A stretch of 23,990 nucleotides of DNA. Origin: DASWJZ01 sp038211615. GTDB lineage: Bacteria; Pseudomonadota; Alphaproteobacteria; Rhizobiales; Afifellaceae. Positions within the stretch are counted from its first letter, which is position 1. Each line of letters begins with the position of its first letter. Below the pieces are notes generated by a model, which was given only the letters and a program-made list of their open reading frames with translations, was not told the origin of the DNA and did not search any database. Where the stretch lies: positions 1-23,990 of the forward strand of contig JBBQVL010000070.1 of NCBI GenBank assembly GCA_038211615.1, given 5' to 3'. Both the position numbers and the translations under genes were made by a program. Shown piece after piece: positions 1-7,106 of this stretch.

Positions 1-348
1 CTCGGAGACCCCGAAACTAGCGAGCGCAGTGGCGGCCTTCGCCCGCAACGTCCTCCAAACGTCGCTTTCCCGGATCAATGCCGCCCCGTCTTCTCGGGAC
101 TTTGCGGTGAGGGCTTCCTCCGCATGCGTTTCGATATAGGAGAACAAATCTTCCAGCGCCGCGATTTGTCGCTTATCCAGGGCATACCGATTTTCTGGCC
201 GCCAAACCCGGTATTTCAACCCATCGACGTTCTCCAGCAGCTCAACGTCCAAGATATACTCATCAACTTTACCGCCGATCACATAGCGCTCTTGAAACGG
301 CAGAGAGGCTAGCCGCGCGAGCCGCCAGATAATGTCGCTGGCATCCAT
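1..348 (-). CDS. hypothetical protein, 3' end cut by the window edge
   Basis: The minus strand is open for 116 codons from ATG at 348 to the left edge with no stop, so the gene is partial. The protein begins MDASDIIWRLARLASLPFQE and is soluble-looking, with alternating acidic and basic residues and no membrane segment. An Arg/Lys/Glu-rich helical stretch lies around residues 75-110. I do not recognise a family. A weak GGA lies about 8 bases before the start. It follows the DUF1761 gene on the same strand after 32 bases, so the two could be co-transcribed. Its base composition is less GC-biased than that of the heme or catabolic genes, which fits an accessory gene. Opposite-strand frames here look like shadows. 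Confidence 0.6.
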   Translation of the reverse strand, partial: MDASDIIWRLARLASLPFQERYVIGGKVDEYILDVELLENVDGLKYRVWRPENRYALDKRQIAALEDLFSYIETHAEEALTAKSREDGAALIRESDVWRTLRAKAATALASFGVSE

Positions 349-380
349 GATCGCAGTCCAGGGCAGTCTGTGTCGGCAGC

Positions 381-806
381 TCACACGCCAAACGCTCCGA
401 TGACAGTGCCCATCAGCAGCAGCACCACGAGCCAGTGGCCAGCGTCGATCACGGTCAGCAGCCAGGGCTTGCCCGGATAGGCATTGTTCACGGTCACGGT
501 GGTCGCGACGAAGCCGAGCCAGACGAAGGCGGCGGAGATGATGCCGTTCCTGATCGTTACCTCGCCCGGTCCGAGATGCCCGAGCAGGCCCGCGAGCACC
601 CAGGCCATGACGATCTCGGCGATGAACGAGATGATGAACGGCGCGCCCGCCGCCATTCCGGTCCGCTTCGGCGCGTCGGCGCGGCTCGCCCATCCATGCG
701 CGCCCATCCAGACCTTGCCGAGCGCCGTGTACCAGACGGCGCCCGCGACCCATGCCACCACCGCCGCGACGATGATGGCGAGATAATTGATCCCTGCGAA
801 CGCCAC
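381..806 (-). CDS. DUF1761 family membrane protein
   Basis: A 141-residue integral membrane protein of unknown function. It shows the DUF1761 pattern: an N-terminal helix starting INYLAIIVAAVVAWVAGAVW followed by a W/Y-rich GKVWMGAHGW segment, then three further hydrophobic helices, with 'AYPGKPW' before the last one and an end in IGAFGV. I chose the GTG start at 806 because GGGAGGG lies just upstream and the DUF1761 homology begins right there. The open frame continues upstream to 1337, but that part overlaps the DUF1203 gene in antisense and looks like a shadow. DUF1761 proteins are usually about 130-150 residues, so this one is full length. It is divergent from the DUF1203 gene, sharing a 114-base spacer. 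Confidence 0.85.
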   Translation of the reverse strand: MAFAGINYLAIIVAAVVAWVAGAVWYTALGKVWMGAHGWASRADAPKRTGMAAGAPFIISFIAEIVMAWVLAGLLGHLGPGEVTIRNGIISAAFVWLGFVATTVTVNNAYPGKPWLLTVIDAGHWLVVLLLMGTVIGAFGV

Positions 807-920
807 GGCGCCCTCCCGAAACTCTTGTTGGCGGACGCTAGCACGAAAATCAGGAATCGGGTCGTGCGGGACGGCCGCCGGATATATTCGATGCGCATGA
901 AGCGAACCGGAGGACCTCCC
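807..920. promoter_or_regulatory. divergent intergenic region between DUF1761 and DUF1203 genes
   Basis: This 114-base spacer separates two divergent genes and so should carry both promoters. A good Shine-Dalgarno (GGAGG) is seen at its right end for the DUF1203 gene and GGGAGGG at its left end for the DUF1761 gene. I see no convincing -35/-10 pair or operator. Confidence 0.35.
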
Positions 921-1388
921 ATGATCCGCTTTGTCGCGATGCCGACCGAGGAAGTGCTTGCGCTGCAGGCCGGCGGTCCGGATGCGTACGGGCAGACGCC
1001 CGAGCGCCAGATTTCCGACGGCGACGGCGTGCCCTGCCGCCATTGCCTGACGCGCGCCGCCAAGGGCGAGCCGTACCTGGTGCTCGCCTATCGGCCGTTT
1101 CCCTCCGACCAGCCCTACGCGGAGACCGGCCCGATCTTCCTGCACGCCAACGCCTGTCCGCGGTTCGCGGCGGGCGATGCGGTTCCGGAGATTCTGACGG
1201 AACGCCCGGAGTTCGTCATGCGCGGCTACGATGCAGGCGACCGCATCGTCTACGATAGCTGCACGATCGTGGCGGGCGAGCGGATCGCTGAGGATGCGGA
1301 GCGGCTCCTCGACCTGCCGCGCGTCAAATACCTCCATGTCCGCGCCCGCACCTCGACCTGCTACCAGTGCCGCATCGAGCGCGGGTAG
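921..1388 (+). CDS. DUF1203 domain-containing protein
   Basis: A 155-residue soluble protein matching DUF1203 end to end. It starts MIRFVAMPTEEVLALQAGG, has a cysteine pair CRHC near residue 40, a YLVLAYRPFP segment around residue 55, 'TGPIFLHA' around residue 72, and a C-terminal TSTCYQCRI stretch. The paired cysteines could bind metal or form a disulfide; that is inference, and no reaction is known to me for the family. The ATG at 921 is preceded by GGAGGACCTCCC, a strong ribosome binding site, so I preferred it to the upstream in-frame starts. It converges on the methyltransferase gene ending at 1464 across the inverted-repeat element at 1391-1463. Confidence 0.85.
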   Translation: MIRFVAMPTEEVLALQAGGPDAYGQTPERQISDGDGVPCRHCLTRAAKGEPYLVLAYRPFPSDQPYAETGPIFLHANACPRFAAGDAVPEILTERPEFVMRGYDAGDRIVYDSCTIVAGERIAEDAERLLDLPRVKYLHVRARTSTCYQCRIERG

Positions 1389-1390
1389 CG

Positions 1391-1463
1391 GTGGAGGGAC
1401 GGCGTCCCGCCGTCCCGGGTCAGCGGCGGCGCAAGAAAGGGCGGCGAGGACGCTGTCCCTCCG
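1391..1463. repeat. nested inverted-repeat element between convergent genes
   Basis: The outer arms GGAGGGACGGCGTCC (1393-1407) and GGACGCTGTCCCTCC (1448-1462) are reverse complements with one mismatch in 15. Inside the left arm lies a second perfect hairpin: GGGACGGC (1396-1403), a 5-base loop, then GCCGTCCC (1409-1416). It fills the gap between two converging genes almost exactly. It may act as a bidirectional terminator, although there is no T-run. Its self-similar ends also look like a short mobile or REP-type intergenic repeat. No second copy is seen in this window. Confidence 0.6.
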
Positions 1464-2099
1464 TCAGAGCCGCCAGACGTTGGTCGTCTTGATCTCCGCA
1501 TCCTCGAGCGCGCGGGTCACGGGCACCTGATAGCGGGCGAGGTGCTCGAACCGATCCCTGGGGAAATAGTTGCGGCCCGGATCGCCGATCAGGATTTCGG
1601 CGCCGCGCGCCGCAAGCCTCTCCAGCCACGGCAGCAGCCGGTCGGCGAGCGGCTTCTCGTAGAACGCGTCGCCGACCAGCACGATCTCCCAGCCATCGTC
1701 GCTGCCGATCAGATCCGCCGGCGCCGGCGAAAGCGACAGGCCATTGGCAGTGGCGTTGGCGGCGATCGCGGCGCAGGCGATCGCGTCGATCTCGCTTGCC
1801 TGAACCGCACGCGCACCCGCCATCAGCGCGGCGATCGCGACGAGGCCGGAGCCGGAGGCGATGTCGAGCACGGCCCTGCCGGAGACGCGTGCGGGATTGT
1901 CGAGCACGTAGCGGGCGAGCGCCTGGCCGCCGGCCCAGGCGAAGGCCCAGTAGGGTGGCGGCAGGCCGATCTCCGCCAGCTCCTCCTCGGTCTTCTCCCA
2001 CAGCGCCAGCGCCTCGTGCGCGAGATGAAGCTTCACCTCCGGCACCAGCGGCGGCGCCATCAGCATGGTGTTCCCGAGGATGAAGGCGGTGGCGTCCAT
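1464..2099 (-). CDS. class I SAM-dependent methyltransferase, ETFB lysine methyltransferase/Nnt1-like (COG3897 type)
   Basis: A 211-residue seven-beta-strand methyltransferase. The SAM-binding motif I is LDIASGSGLVAIAA (residues 78-91), and motif II-like acidic SEID follows about 20 residues later. The sequence PYWAFAWAGGQALARY (residues 49-64) just before motif I is typical of the METTL20/ETFBKMT group. Bacterial relatives of that group methylate lysines of the electron transfer flavoprotein beta subunit, and the same family is often labelled 'nicotinamide N-methylase'. ETF-beta methylation is my preferred role by family, not shown here. An AAGGCGGA site precedes the ATG at 2099. It lies 47 bases downstream of the rhomboid gene on the same strand. 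Confidence 0.8.
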   Translation of the reverse strand: MDATAFILGNTMLMAPPLVPEVKLHLAHEALALWEKTEEELAEIGLPPPYWAFAWAGGQALARYVLDNPARVSGRAVLDIASGSGLVAIAALMAGARAVQASEIDAIACAAIAANATANGLSLSPAPADLIGSDDGWEIVLVGDAFYEKPLADRLLPWLERLAARGAEILIGDPGRNYFPRDRFEHLARYQVPVTRALEDAEIKTTNVWRL

Positions 2100-2146
2100 T
2101 CCGCCTTATGCCGGCTCGTGGCCCGGCAACACAATGGAGGCTGCCG

Positions 2147-2890
2147 CTAGCCCCAGGGCCCGCGGCGGCGCTCGACATGGAAGGCCGGGGTGCGCGGCTT
2201 TTCCAGCACCTCGACCCAGCGCTTCTTGAACAGCATGATCAGGATGGCGCCCGCGACAAACCCGCCGACATGCGCCCAGACCGCCACGCCGCCCTCCGCC
2301 GATGTCGGCGTCGCCAGGCCGGTGAAGAGCTGCATCAGGAACCAAACGCCGAGCACGATCAGCGCCGGAATGTGCGCGACCGTCACGAAGACGCCGAGGA
2401 AGATGAAGACCCGCACGGTGGCGCGCGGGTGCAGCAGGATATAGGCGCCGAGCACGCCGGAGATCGCGCCGCTCGCGCCGACCATCGGCACTTCCGAAGC
2501 AGGATTTACGTAGGCCTGCGCCAGCGCCGCGGCGACCCCGCAGAGGAGGTAGAAGACGAGGTAGCGGAAATGCCCCATCGAATCTTCGATGTTGTCGCCG
2601 AAAATCCAGAGGTAGAGCATGTTGCCGCCGAGATGCAGCCAGCCGCCATGCAGGAACATGGAGGTGAAGATCGTCGCCCAGGCCGGAACGACAATGAGTT
2701 CCGCCGGCAGCTCGCCATGGCCGAAGAGCCGCGCCGGGATCATCCCGAGGCTGACGATCGACCGCTCCTCGCCCGCCGGTCCGAGCGCGACCTGCCACAC
2801 GAAGGCCAGCGCGCAGACGGCGATGATGCCGTAGTTCACGTACGGCGTCGTGATGTGAAGGCGCGGATTGTCGTCGGAGAGGGGGAACAA
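2147..2890 (-). CDS. rhomboid family intramembrane serine protease
   Basis: A 247-residue polytopic membrane protein of the rhomboid type. The serine protease dyad is visible: GASGAISGVLGAY with the nucleophile at Ser140, and His207 in AHVGGFVAG. The second-helix motif HGGWLHLGGNMLYLWIFGDN contains Asn90, expected to form part of the oxyanion hole. About six or more helices are predicted. It should cleave membrane proteins within or near the inner membrane; the substrate is unknown. I chose the TTG start at 2890 because GGAGG sits about 9 bases upstream, homology starts there (FPLSDDNPRLHITTPYVN), and an upstream ATG at 2980 would overlap the 3' end of the Fic gene by 74 bases. The gap to Fic is then 16 bases. 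Confidence 0.88.
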   Translation of the reverse strand: MFPLSDDNPRLHITTPYVNYGIIAVCALAFVWQVALGPAGEERSIVSLGMIPARLFGHGELPAELIVVPAWATIFTSMFLHGGWLHLGGNMLYLWIFGDNIEDSMGHFRYLVFYLLCGVAAALAQAYVNPASEVPMVGASGAISGVLGAYILLHPRATVRVFIFLGVFVTVAHIPALIVLGVWFLMQLFTGLATPTSAEGGVAVWAHVGGFVAGAILIMLFKKRWVEVLEKPRTPAFHVERRRGPWG

Positions 2891-2906
2891 GCTGTCGCCC
2901 TCCGCC

Positions 2907-4088
2907 CTAGAGATTGGAAAAGAGGTCGATGTAGGGAGAATAAAAGAACAGCCGGTTCCGATGCCGGCCGGTAATCTCATACAGGATTTGAATCTGGCAG
3001 AGCCTGTCCACTAATTTGTTTGCATTGGGATAGCTGATCTTGAGGAGGTCGCGCGCCGCGTTCACGGTGATGGATGGACGCCTGTAGAGGTGCTCCAGAA
3101 GCTTCATGGCGTTCGTCCCGGAGGTGCCGAGATGGTCTGCAATGAGCGCCCTGTGATTCTCGCGCAAAGCTACGATCCGCCGGGCAGTCTCTGTGGCTTG
3201 TCCGGCCACGATATCCACGCCACGGAGAAAAAACTTCAGCCATTCCTCCCACGCGCCGCGATCTCTCACCTGCTGAAGGCGCTGATAGTATTCCGCTCGA
3301 TTCTCTTTGAAGTAGTGAGAGAGGTACAGAACAGGCTTTTGCAACAGGCCTTGCTGGCAGAGAAAGAGTGTTATGAGCAGCCTGCCAATGCGGCCGTTGC
3401 CATCCAGGAAAGGATGAATTGTCTCGAACTGCGCGTGAATGAGGCCGATCCGTACAAGGGGCGGCAGATGGTCTTCGGCGTGAAGAAATCTCTCAAGATC
3501 GCTTAAGGCTGTCTCCGCCACGTGGGGCGGCGGCGGTATGAACGCGGCGTCGAGGAGCGTGCTCCCCTGCGGGCCGATCCAGTTCTGGCTTTGGCGAACC
3601 TCTCCACGCTGTTGGTGGCGACCGCGGACGTCGTCCAAAAGGCGATGATGAATTTCCTTTATCAGGCGAACCGAGAGGGGCAGGTCTGCGAGCCGTGCCA
3701 GGCCATGGTTCATGGCGGTGACGTAGTTCAGCACTTCATCGACGTCGCGGGGGACATGCGCGTCGAAGAGGTCGGCCTCCGCCTTGAGGAGATCGTTGAT
3801 CGAAGCTTGCGTGCCTTCGATCTGGCTCGACAGCACCGCCTCCTTCCGAGCGTACATGAAGACGAAAAGGTCCGGATTCGGGAGCGTCTGGATTGAGCCC
3901 TCGAGCCGGCCGAGGGCGCGATCGGCGCTGGAGAGCAGTTTTTGCATTTCCGCGTCGACGACGACGGGCGGCCGAGGGGGCAAAGTCTCGGGAATAAACG
4001 CGCGATAGCCCGTTGCTTGTCGAACATAGCGACCAGCTCGCGTCGAGCGATCCACGACAGGCGGCGAAGGGCTGTTCGTGTCAATCAT
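2907..4088 (-). CDS. Fic family protein (class II, self-inhibited AMP-transferase type)
   Basis: A 393-residue protein with a complete Fic active-site motif HPFLDGNGRIGR at residues 225-236. Fic enzymes usually transfer AMP or a related nucleotide moiety to Ser/Thr/Tyr of target proteins, and this motif carries the catalytic His225 and the phosphate and metal binding Asp229-Gly-Asn-Gly-Arg set. An N-terminal inhibitory helix motif of the form S/T-x3-E-G is visible as SSQIEG (Ser87-Glu91-Gly92), which places it in class II, where the inhibitor is in cis. The N-terminal part matches the Fic_N domain, and the C-terminal 90 residues (around VNAARDLLKISYPNANKLVD) look like a winged helix. No separate antitoxin gene lies next to it. 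It is visibly richer in A/T than its neighbours, which suggests later acquisition. Confidence 0.92.
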   Translation of the reverse strand: MIDTNSPSPPVVDRSTRAGRYVRQATGYRAFIPETLPPRPPVVVDAEMQKLLSSADRALGRLEGSIQTLPNPDLFVFMYARKEAVLSSQIEGTQASINDLLKAEADLFDAHVPRDVDEVLNYVTAMNHGLARLADLPLSVRLIKEIHHRLLDDVRGRHQQRGEVRQSQNWIGPQGSTLLDAAFIPPPPHVAETALSDLERFLHAEDHLPPLVRIGLIHAQFETIHPFLDGNGRIGRLLITLFLCQQGLLQKPVLYLSHYFKENRAEYYQRLQQVRDRGAWEEWLKFFLRGVDIVAGQATETARRIVALRENHRALIADHLGTSGTNAMKLLEHLYRRPSITVNAARDLLKISYPNANKLVDRLCQIQILYEITGRHRNRLFFYSPYIDLFSNL

Positions 4089-4095
4089 TGGGAGC

Positions 4096-4146
4096 CATAT
4101 GAACGACTACCGTTAGCATATGACATATTTCAATGCTATATTAACG
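4096..4146 (-). promoter_or_regulatory. AT-rich upstream region of fic with dyad and phased CATATGA repeats
   Basis: This is a candidate promoter/operator for the Fic gene. TAGCAT (4114-4119) and ATGCTA (4133-4138) form a dyad with a 13-base spacer, framed by CGTTA (4111-4115) and TAACG (4142-4146). CATATGA also occurs twice as a direct repeat at 4096-4102 and 4117-4123, exactly 21 bases apart, about two helical turns. The stretch is much more A/T-rich than the surroundings. I see no consensus -35/-10 pair that I would defend. Confidence 0.35.
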
Positions 4147-4223
4147 GCGGCCATCGGTGTGGGCGGGGCGCCTCTTCTACATTAACGCCGCGGTGCTCCG
4201 AGCAGTGCGTTGCGTTCTAGTGA

Positions 4224-4242
4224 AGATTGCAGATAGCAATCT
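4224..4242. other. short perfect hairpin downstream of the EVE gene
   Basis: AGATTGC (4224-4230), a 5-base loop AGATA and GCAATCT (4236-4242) form a perfect 7-bp stem. It lies in the 199-base gap between the end of the EVE gene and the start of the Fic gene, both on the minus strand. It could be a weak terminator for the EVE transcript or a protein binding site. No T-run follows on either strand. Confidence 0.3.
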
Positions 4243-4287
4243 GCCAACCTGGCCAGTTCACGGTCGCTGTACGGTTGCGTCCCGGAC

Positions 4288-4713
4288 TCAGCGCAATTTC
4301 GCCGGGTCGACGCCGCCCATATTGCAGACGAGCGCCCATTCGGCGGCGCTGACCGGCTGCACCGAGAGGCGGGAGTTCTTCACCAGCACCATCTCCTTCA
4401 GCTTCGGCTCGGCCTTGACGGCGGCGAGCGTCACCGGCTTCGGCACGTCGGCGACGGCCTTCAGGTCGACGCACTCCCAAGCCGGATCCTTCGTCTCCGC
4501 GTGCGCCTCCGCGACCACCTCGACGATGCCGACCACCGCCTTCTCATCTCCGGAATGGTAGAAGAAGCCACGGTCGCCCTTCGCCATCTTGCGCATGTTG
4601 GCGCGTGCCTGGAAGTTCCGCACGCCGTCCCATTCCTGGCCGCTGGCGCCCTTCGCCTTCTGCTCGTCCCACGACCAGCTCCCCGCCTCGGATTTGAAAA
4701 GCCAGTAAGCCAT
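4288..4713 (-). CDS. EVE domain-containing protein
   Basis: A 141-residue single-domain protein. It shows the EVE signature: MAYWLFKSE at the start, WDGVRNFQARANMRKM around residues 28-43, GDRGFFYHS around residues 46-54, and VGIVEVVAEA around residue 61. EVE domains belong to the PUA-like/YTH-related superfamily and are thought to bind modified bases in RNA or DNA; the bacterial role is not settled. The start at 4713 is supported by GGGAGGC upstream and by homology from the first residue; an upstream ATG at 4770 adds a glycine/proline-rich tail with no family support. In related genomes this gene often sits near gpsA and tsaD, which fits its position here. Confidence 0.88.
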   Translation of the reverse strand: MAYWLFKSEAGSWSWDEQKAKGASGQEWDGVRNFQARANMRKMAKGDRGFFYHSGDEKAVVGIVEVVAEAHAETKDPAWECVDLKAVADVPKPVTLAAVKAEPKLKEMVLVKNSRLSVQPVSAAEWALVCNMGGVDPAKLR

Positions 4714-4826
4714 CGCTTTGCCTCCCGCGTCCCCCGGCCGACCGCACGCTGCCGGCCGGCCCGATTTCATCTTATGCTTCGCATCCGGAATAGGATAAAG
4801 CGGCTCGATCGGGAGAGGAACGAGCG
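4714..4826. promoter_or_regulatory. divergent intergenic region between EVE and methyltransferase genes
   Basis: This 113-base spacer between divergent genes should contain both promoters. A relatively A/T-rich patch (TTATGCTTCGCATCCGGAATAGG, approximately 4770-4800) is a plausible promoter core for the rightward gene. No operator is evident. Confidence 0.3.
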
Positions 4827-5612
4827 ATGAGCTATCCGGACAACCCTTTCGACGACGGACGAGCCTACGAGCGGCTGATGGGCCGCTGGAGCAAGCTTGC
4901 CGGGGCCTCGTTCATCGAGTGGCTCGGCGCTTCCCCGGACCTTGCGTGGCTCGACGTCGGCTGCGGTAATGGCGCCTTCACCGAGGAGCTGATCGCCCGC
5001 TGCGCGCCGCGCGCGGTGACCGGCGTCGATCCGTCCGAGGGACAGCTCGCCTATGCGCGCGAGCGGCCGGGCGCCAAGGCGGCGACGTTCAAGCTCGCCG
5101 ACGCGCAGGAACTGCCGTTCGCCGACGACAGCTTCGACGCCGCAACCATGGCGCTGGTGATCGCCTTCGTTCCCGAGCCCATCAGGGGCGTGCGGGAAAT
5201 GGCGCGCGTCGTGCGGAAAGGCGGCTTTGCCGCCACCTATATGTGGGACCTGCTCGGCGGCGGCGTGCCCTTTCAGCCGCTCTTCGACGCGATGCGCTCG
5301 CTCGGCATCGAGCGGGCCCTGCCGCCGAGCGCGGAGGCAGCGGGGATCGAGGCGATGCGGGCGCTGTGGGAAGAAGCCGGGCTGCAGGATGTCGAGACGC
5401 GCGAGATTCGCGTTCCGATTCAATTCGACGACCTTGACGACTTCTGGGAGTCGAACACCAGGACCGGCCCCCCGGCGTTGCAGCTCGGCGCGCTGCCGGA
5501 GGCGACGCGGGCGGCCGTCCGCGAACGTCTGCGAGACTATCTGCCGGTCGGGCCGGACGGCCGAATCTCCTACGAAGCGCGGGCCAATGCCGTAAAGGGT
5601 CGCGTGGGATAG
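4827..5612 (+). CDS. class I SAM-dependent methyltransferase (UbiE/methyltransferase-11 type)
   Basis: A 261-residue Rossmann-fold methyltransferase. Motif I is LDVGCGNGAF (about residues 41-50), motif II is the acidic GVDPSEGQL (about residues 67-75), a motif III-like ADAQELPFADDSFD follows at about residues 90-103, and REMARVVRKGG at about residues 122-132 is the usual strand-4/helix segment. This layout is typical of methyltransferase domain 11 proteins acting on small molecules; the substrate cannot be told. The ATG at 4827 is preceded by GGGAGAGGAACGAGCG. It converges on gpsA, with a strong hairpin in the 28-base gap. Confidence 0.85.
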   Translation: MSYPDNPFDDGRAYERLMGRWSKLAGASFIEWLGASPDLAWLDVGCGNGAFTEELIARCAPRAVTGVDPSEGQLAYARERPGAKAATFKLADAQELPFADDSFDAATMALVIAFVPEPIRGVREMARVVRKGGFAATYMWDLLGGGVPFQPLFDAMRSLGIERALPPSAEAAGIEAMRALWEEAGLQDVETREIRVPIQFDDLDDFWESNTRTGPPALQLGALPEATRAAVRERLRDYLPVGPDGRISYEARANAVKGRVG

Positions 5613-5613
5613 G

Positions 5614-5639
5614 GCGAGAGCCCCCGGCGACGCTCTCGC
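5614..5639. terminator. hairpin between convergent methyltransferase and gpsA genes
   Basis: GCGAGAGC (5614-5621) and GCTCTCGC (5632-5639) form a perfect 8-bp stem with a 10-base loop. It fills the 28-base gap between two converging stop codons, so it probably ends transcription from both sides. No U-tract follows, which weakens a classic intrinsic terminator reading. Confidence 0.5.
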
Positions 5640-5640
5640 G

Positions 5641-6636
5641 TCAGTCCGTCTCGGCCTTGAGCGGCCGGCTCACCAGCCGCTCGATCGCGACATCCACGGT
5701 GAGGCGCCCCTCGACAATCGCGGCGATTGCGGCCGTGATCGGCACCTCGACGCCGTGACGGCGAGCGAGTGCCGCGGCGACTCCCGCGGTGTGCGCCCCC
5801 TCCACAAGCGGCATTCCAACCGCGAGAAGTTCGCTGGCGCTCCGCCCTTCGCCAAGCGCTATCCCGAAGGCGAGGTTGCGCGAATGGCGGCTCGTCGCCG
5901 TCAGCACCAGGTCGCCAAGGCCGGAAAGTCCCATGAAGGTTTCGGCGCGCGCGCCAAGCGCGCCGCCGAGCCGCATCATCTCCGCGAGGCCACGCGCGAT
6001 CAGCGCCGCCCGCGCGCTCTCGCCGAGCGCGCGTCCCGCGACGATCCCGGCGGCGATGGCGAGCACGTTCTTGATCGCGCCGCCAAGCTCGACGCCGATC
6101 AGATCGTCGCTCGCATAGGGACGGAAGGCATCGGTGGCGAGCGCGGAGGCAATCGCGTGTGCGAGCTCGATGTCGCCGGCGGCAATCGTGACGGCGGTCG
6201 GAAGGCCGCGCGCGATCTCCTCCGCGAATCCTGGCCCCGATAGTGCAGCGGCACGCGCCGACGGCAGCGCTTCCGCGATGATCTCCGTCTGCATGGCGCC
6301 GCTGCCCTGCTCGATGCCTTTTGCCGTCGCGAGGACCGGAGTGCCAGAAGGGACGACTTTCGCGAGCTGCATCGCGACGGCGCGGGTCGCCTGCGCGGGA
6401 GCCGCGAGGAGCACGAGGTCCGCGTCCGCGAAGCTTCGCGGGTCGGCGACGATCCGGATCGAACCGGCAAGCGGCACACCCGGAAGGTAACGCGCGTTCT
6501 CGCGCGACGCGGCGATCGTTCCGGCCTGTGCGGGATCGCGCGCGAAAAGCGTGACGCGCCGGCCGGCCTTGTCCGCGACGATTGCGAGAGCGGTGCCGAA
6601 TGCGCCCGCTCCGGCGATGACGACGCGCTCGATCAT
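5641..6636 (-). CDS. gpsA: glycerol-3-phosphate dehydrogenase [NAD(P)+]
   Basis: A 331-residue enzyme making sn-glycerol 3-phosphate from dihydroxyacetone phosphate with NAD(P)H, the entry to phospholipid head groups. The N-terminal dinucleotide-binding motif is VIAGAGAFGTALA (residues 6-18). Family blocks LSGPGFAEEIARGLPTAV and ELGGAIKNVLAIAAGI follow, the latter with the catalytic lysine, and GLSGLGDLVLT comes in the C-terminal domain. Length is normal for GpsA. Its ATG overlaps the NUDIX stop codon as ATGA, so it is translationally coupled and is the last gene of the tsaD-NUDIX-gpsA operon. Confidence 0.96.
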   Translation of the reverse strand: MIERVVIAGAGAFGTALAIVADKAGRRVTLFARDPAQAGTIAASRENARYLPGVPLAGSIRIVADPRSFADADLVLLAAPAQATRAVAMQLAKVVPSGTPVLATAKGIEQGSGAMQTEIIAEALPSARAAALSGPGFAEEIARGLPTAVTIAAGDIELAHAIASALATDAFRPYASDDLIGVELGGAIKNVLAIAAGIVAGRALGESARAALIARGLAEMMRLGGALGARAETFMGLSGLGDLVLTATSRHSRNLAFGIALGEGRSASELLAVGMPLVEGAHTAGVAAALARRHGVEVPITAAIAAIVEGRLTVDVAIERLVSRPLKAETD

Positions 6637-7106
6637 GAGTCCGCCTCGACGGAGAGCTTGCTGCGCAGCTCGGGGAGCATCGCACCAAGCGCCGCGTGGA
6701 GCGTCAGCGCCGGATCGCCGACCGGCCGCCAGAAGTAGGAGAGGCGGATGGGCGGCTCGCCGCCATCGGCGCTCGCCTCAACCGCCTCGAACGTTTCGGG
6801 CAGCGGTTCGTCAAGCGCGAGATGGAAGAAATGCCGTTCGTGGATGTGATCGAAGCCGCCGCCGGCAAAGCGGTAGGTGCAGGCCCCAAGCCTCGCCCAG
6901 GTTCCGCGCGGGACGTAGCCCGTCTCCTCCTCGAATTCGCGCCGGGCCGTCGCCTCAAGGGCTTCGCCCGGATCCGCCGTCCCGCCCGGAGGCTGCCACC
7001 CGATGTCCGGGTTCTCGGGTTGGCTGAACAGCAGCAGCCGGCCGCCGTATGTGGCGTACACGATTGCCTTCTGTCGCCGACGCTCGACGAGGGCTGCTCT
7101 TCTCAT
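6633..7106 (-). CDS. NUDIX hydrolase
   Basis: A 157-residue NUDIX protein. The complete Nudix box runs from Gly42 to Tyr64: G-x5-E48-x7-R56-E57-F-E-E60-E61-T-G63-Y. Such enzymes hydrolyse nucleoside diphosphates linked to another moiety with Mg2+ held by the REFEEE glutamates. The sequence WQPPGGTADPGE just before the box is ordinary for the family and does not fix a substrate. I chose ATG 7106, since the frame upstream of it overlaps tsaD in another frame. Its start overlaps the tsaD stop as ATGA, and its stop overlaps the gpsA start in the same way. This places it tightly inside a conserved housekeeping operon. Confidence 0.9.
   Translation of the reverse strand: MRRAALVERRRQKAIVYATYGGRLLLFSQPENPDIGWQPPGGTADPGEALEATARREFEEETGYVPRGTWARLGACTYRFAGGGFDHIHERHFFHLALDEPLPETFEAVEASADGGEPPIRLSYFWRPVGDPALTLHAALGAMLPELRSKLSVEADS

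Noticed and set aside
2891..2980. Upstream ATG extension of the rhomboid protein
   Set aside because: It would overlap the Fic 3' end and adds residues with no family support; TTG 2890 has a good ribosome binding site.
2907..4088. Fic as half of a two-gene toxin-antitoxin pair
   Set aside because: The inhibitory motif is inside the Fic protein itself and no small antitoxin-like gene flanks it.
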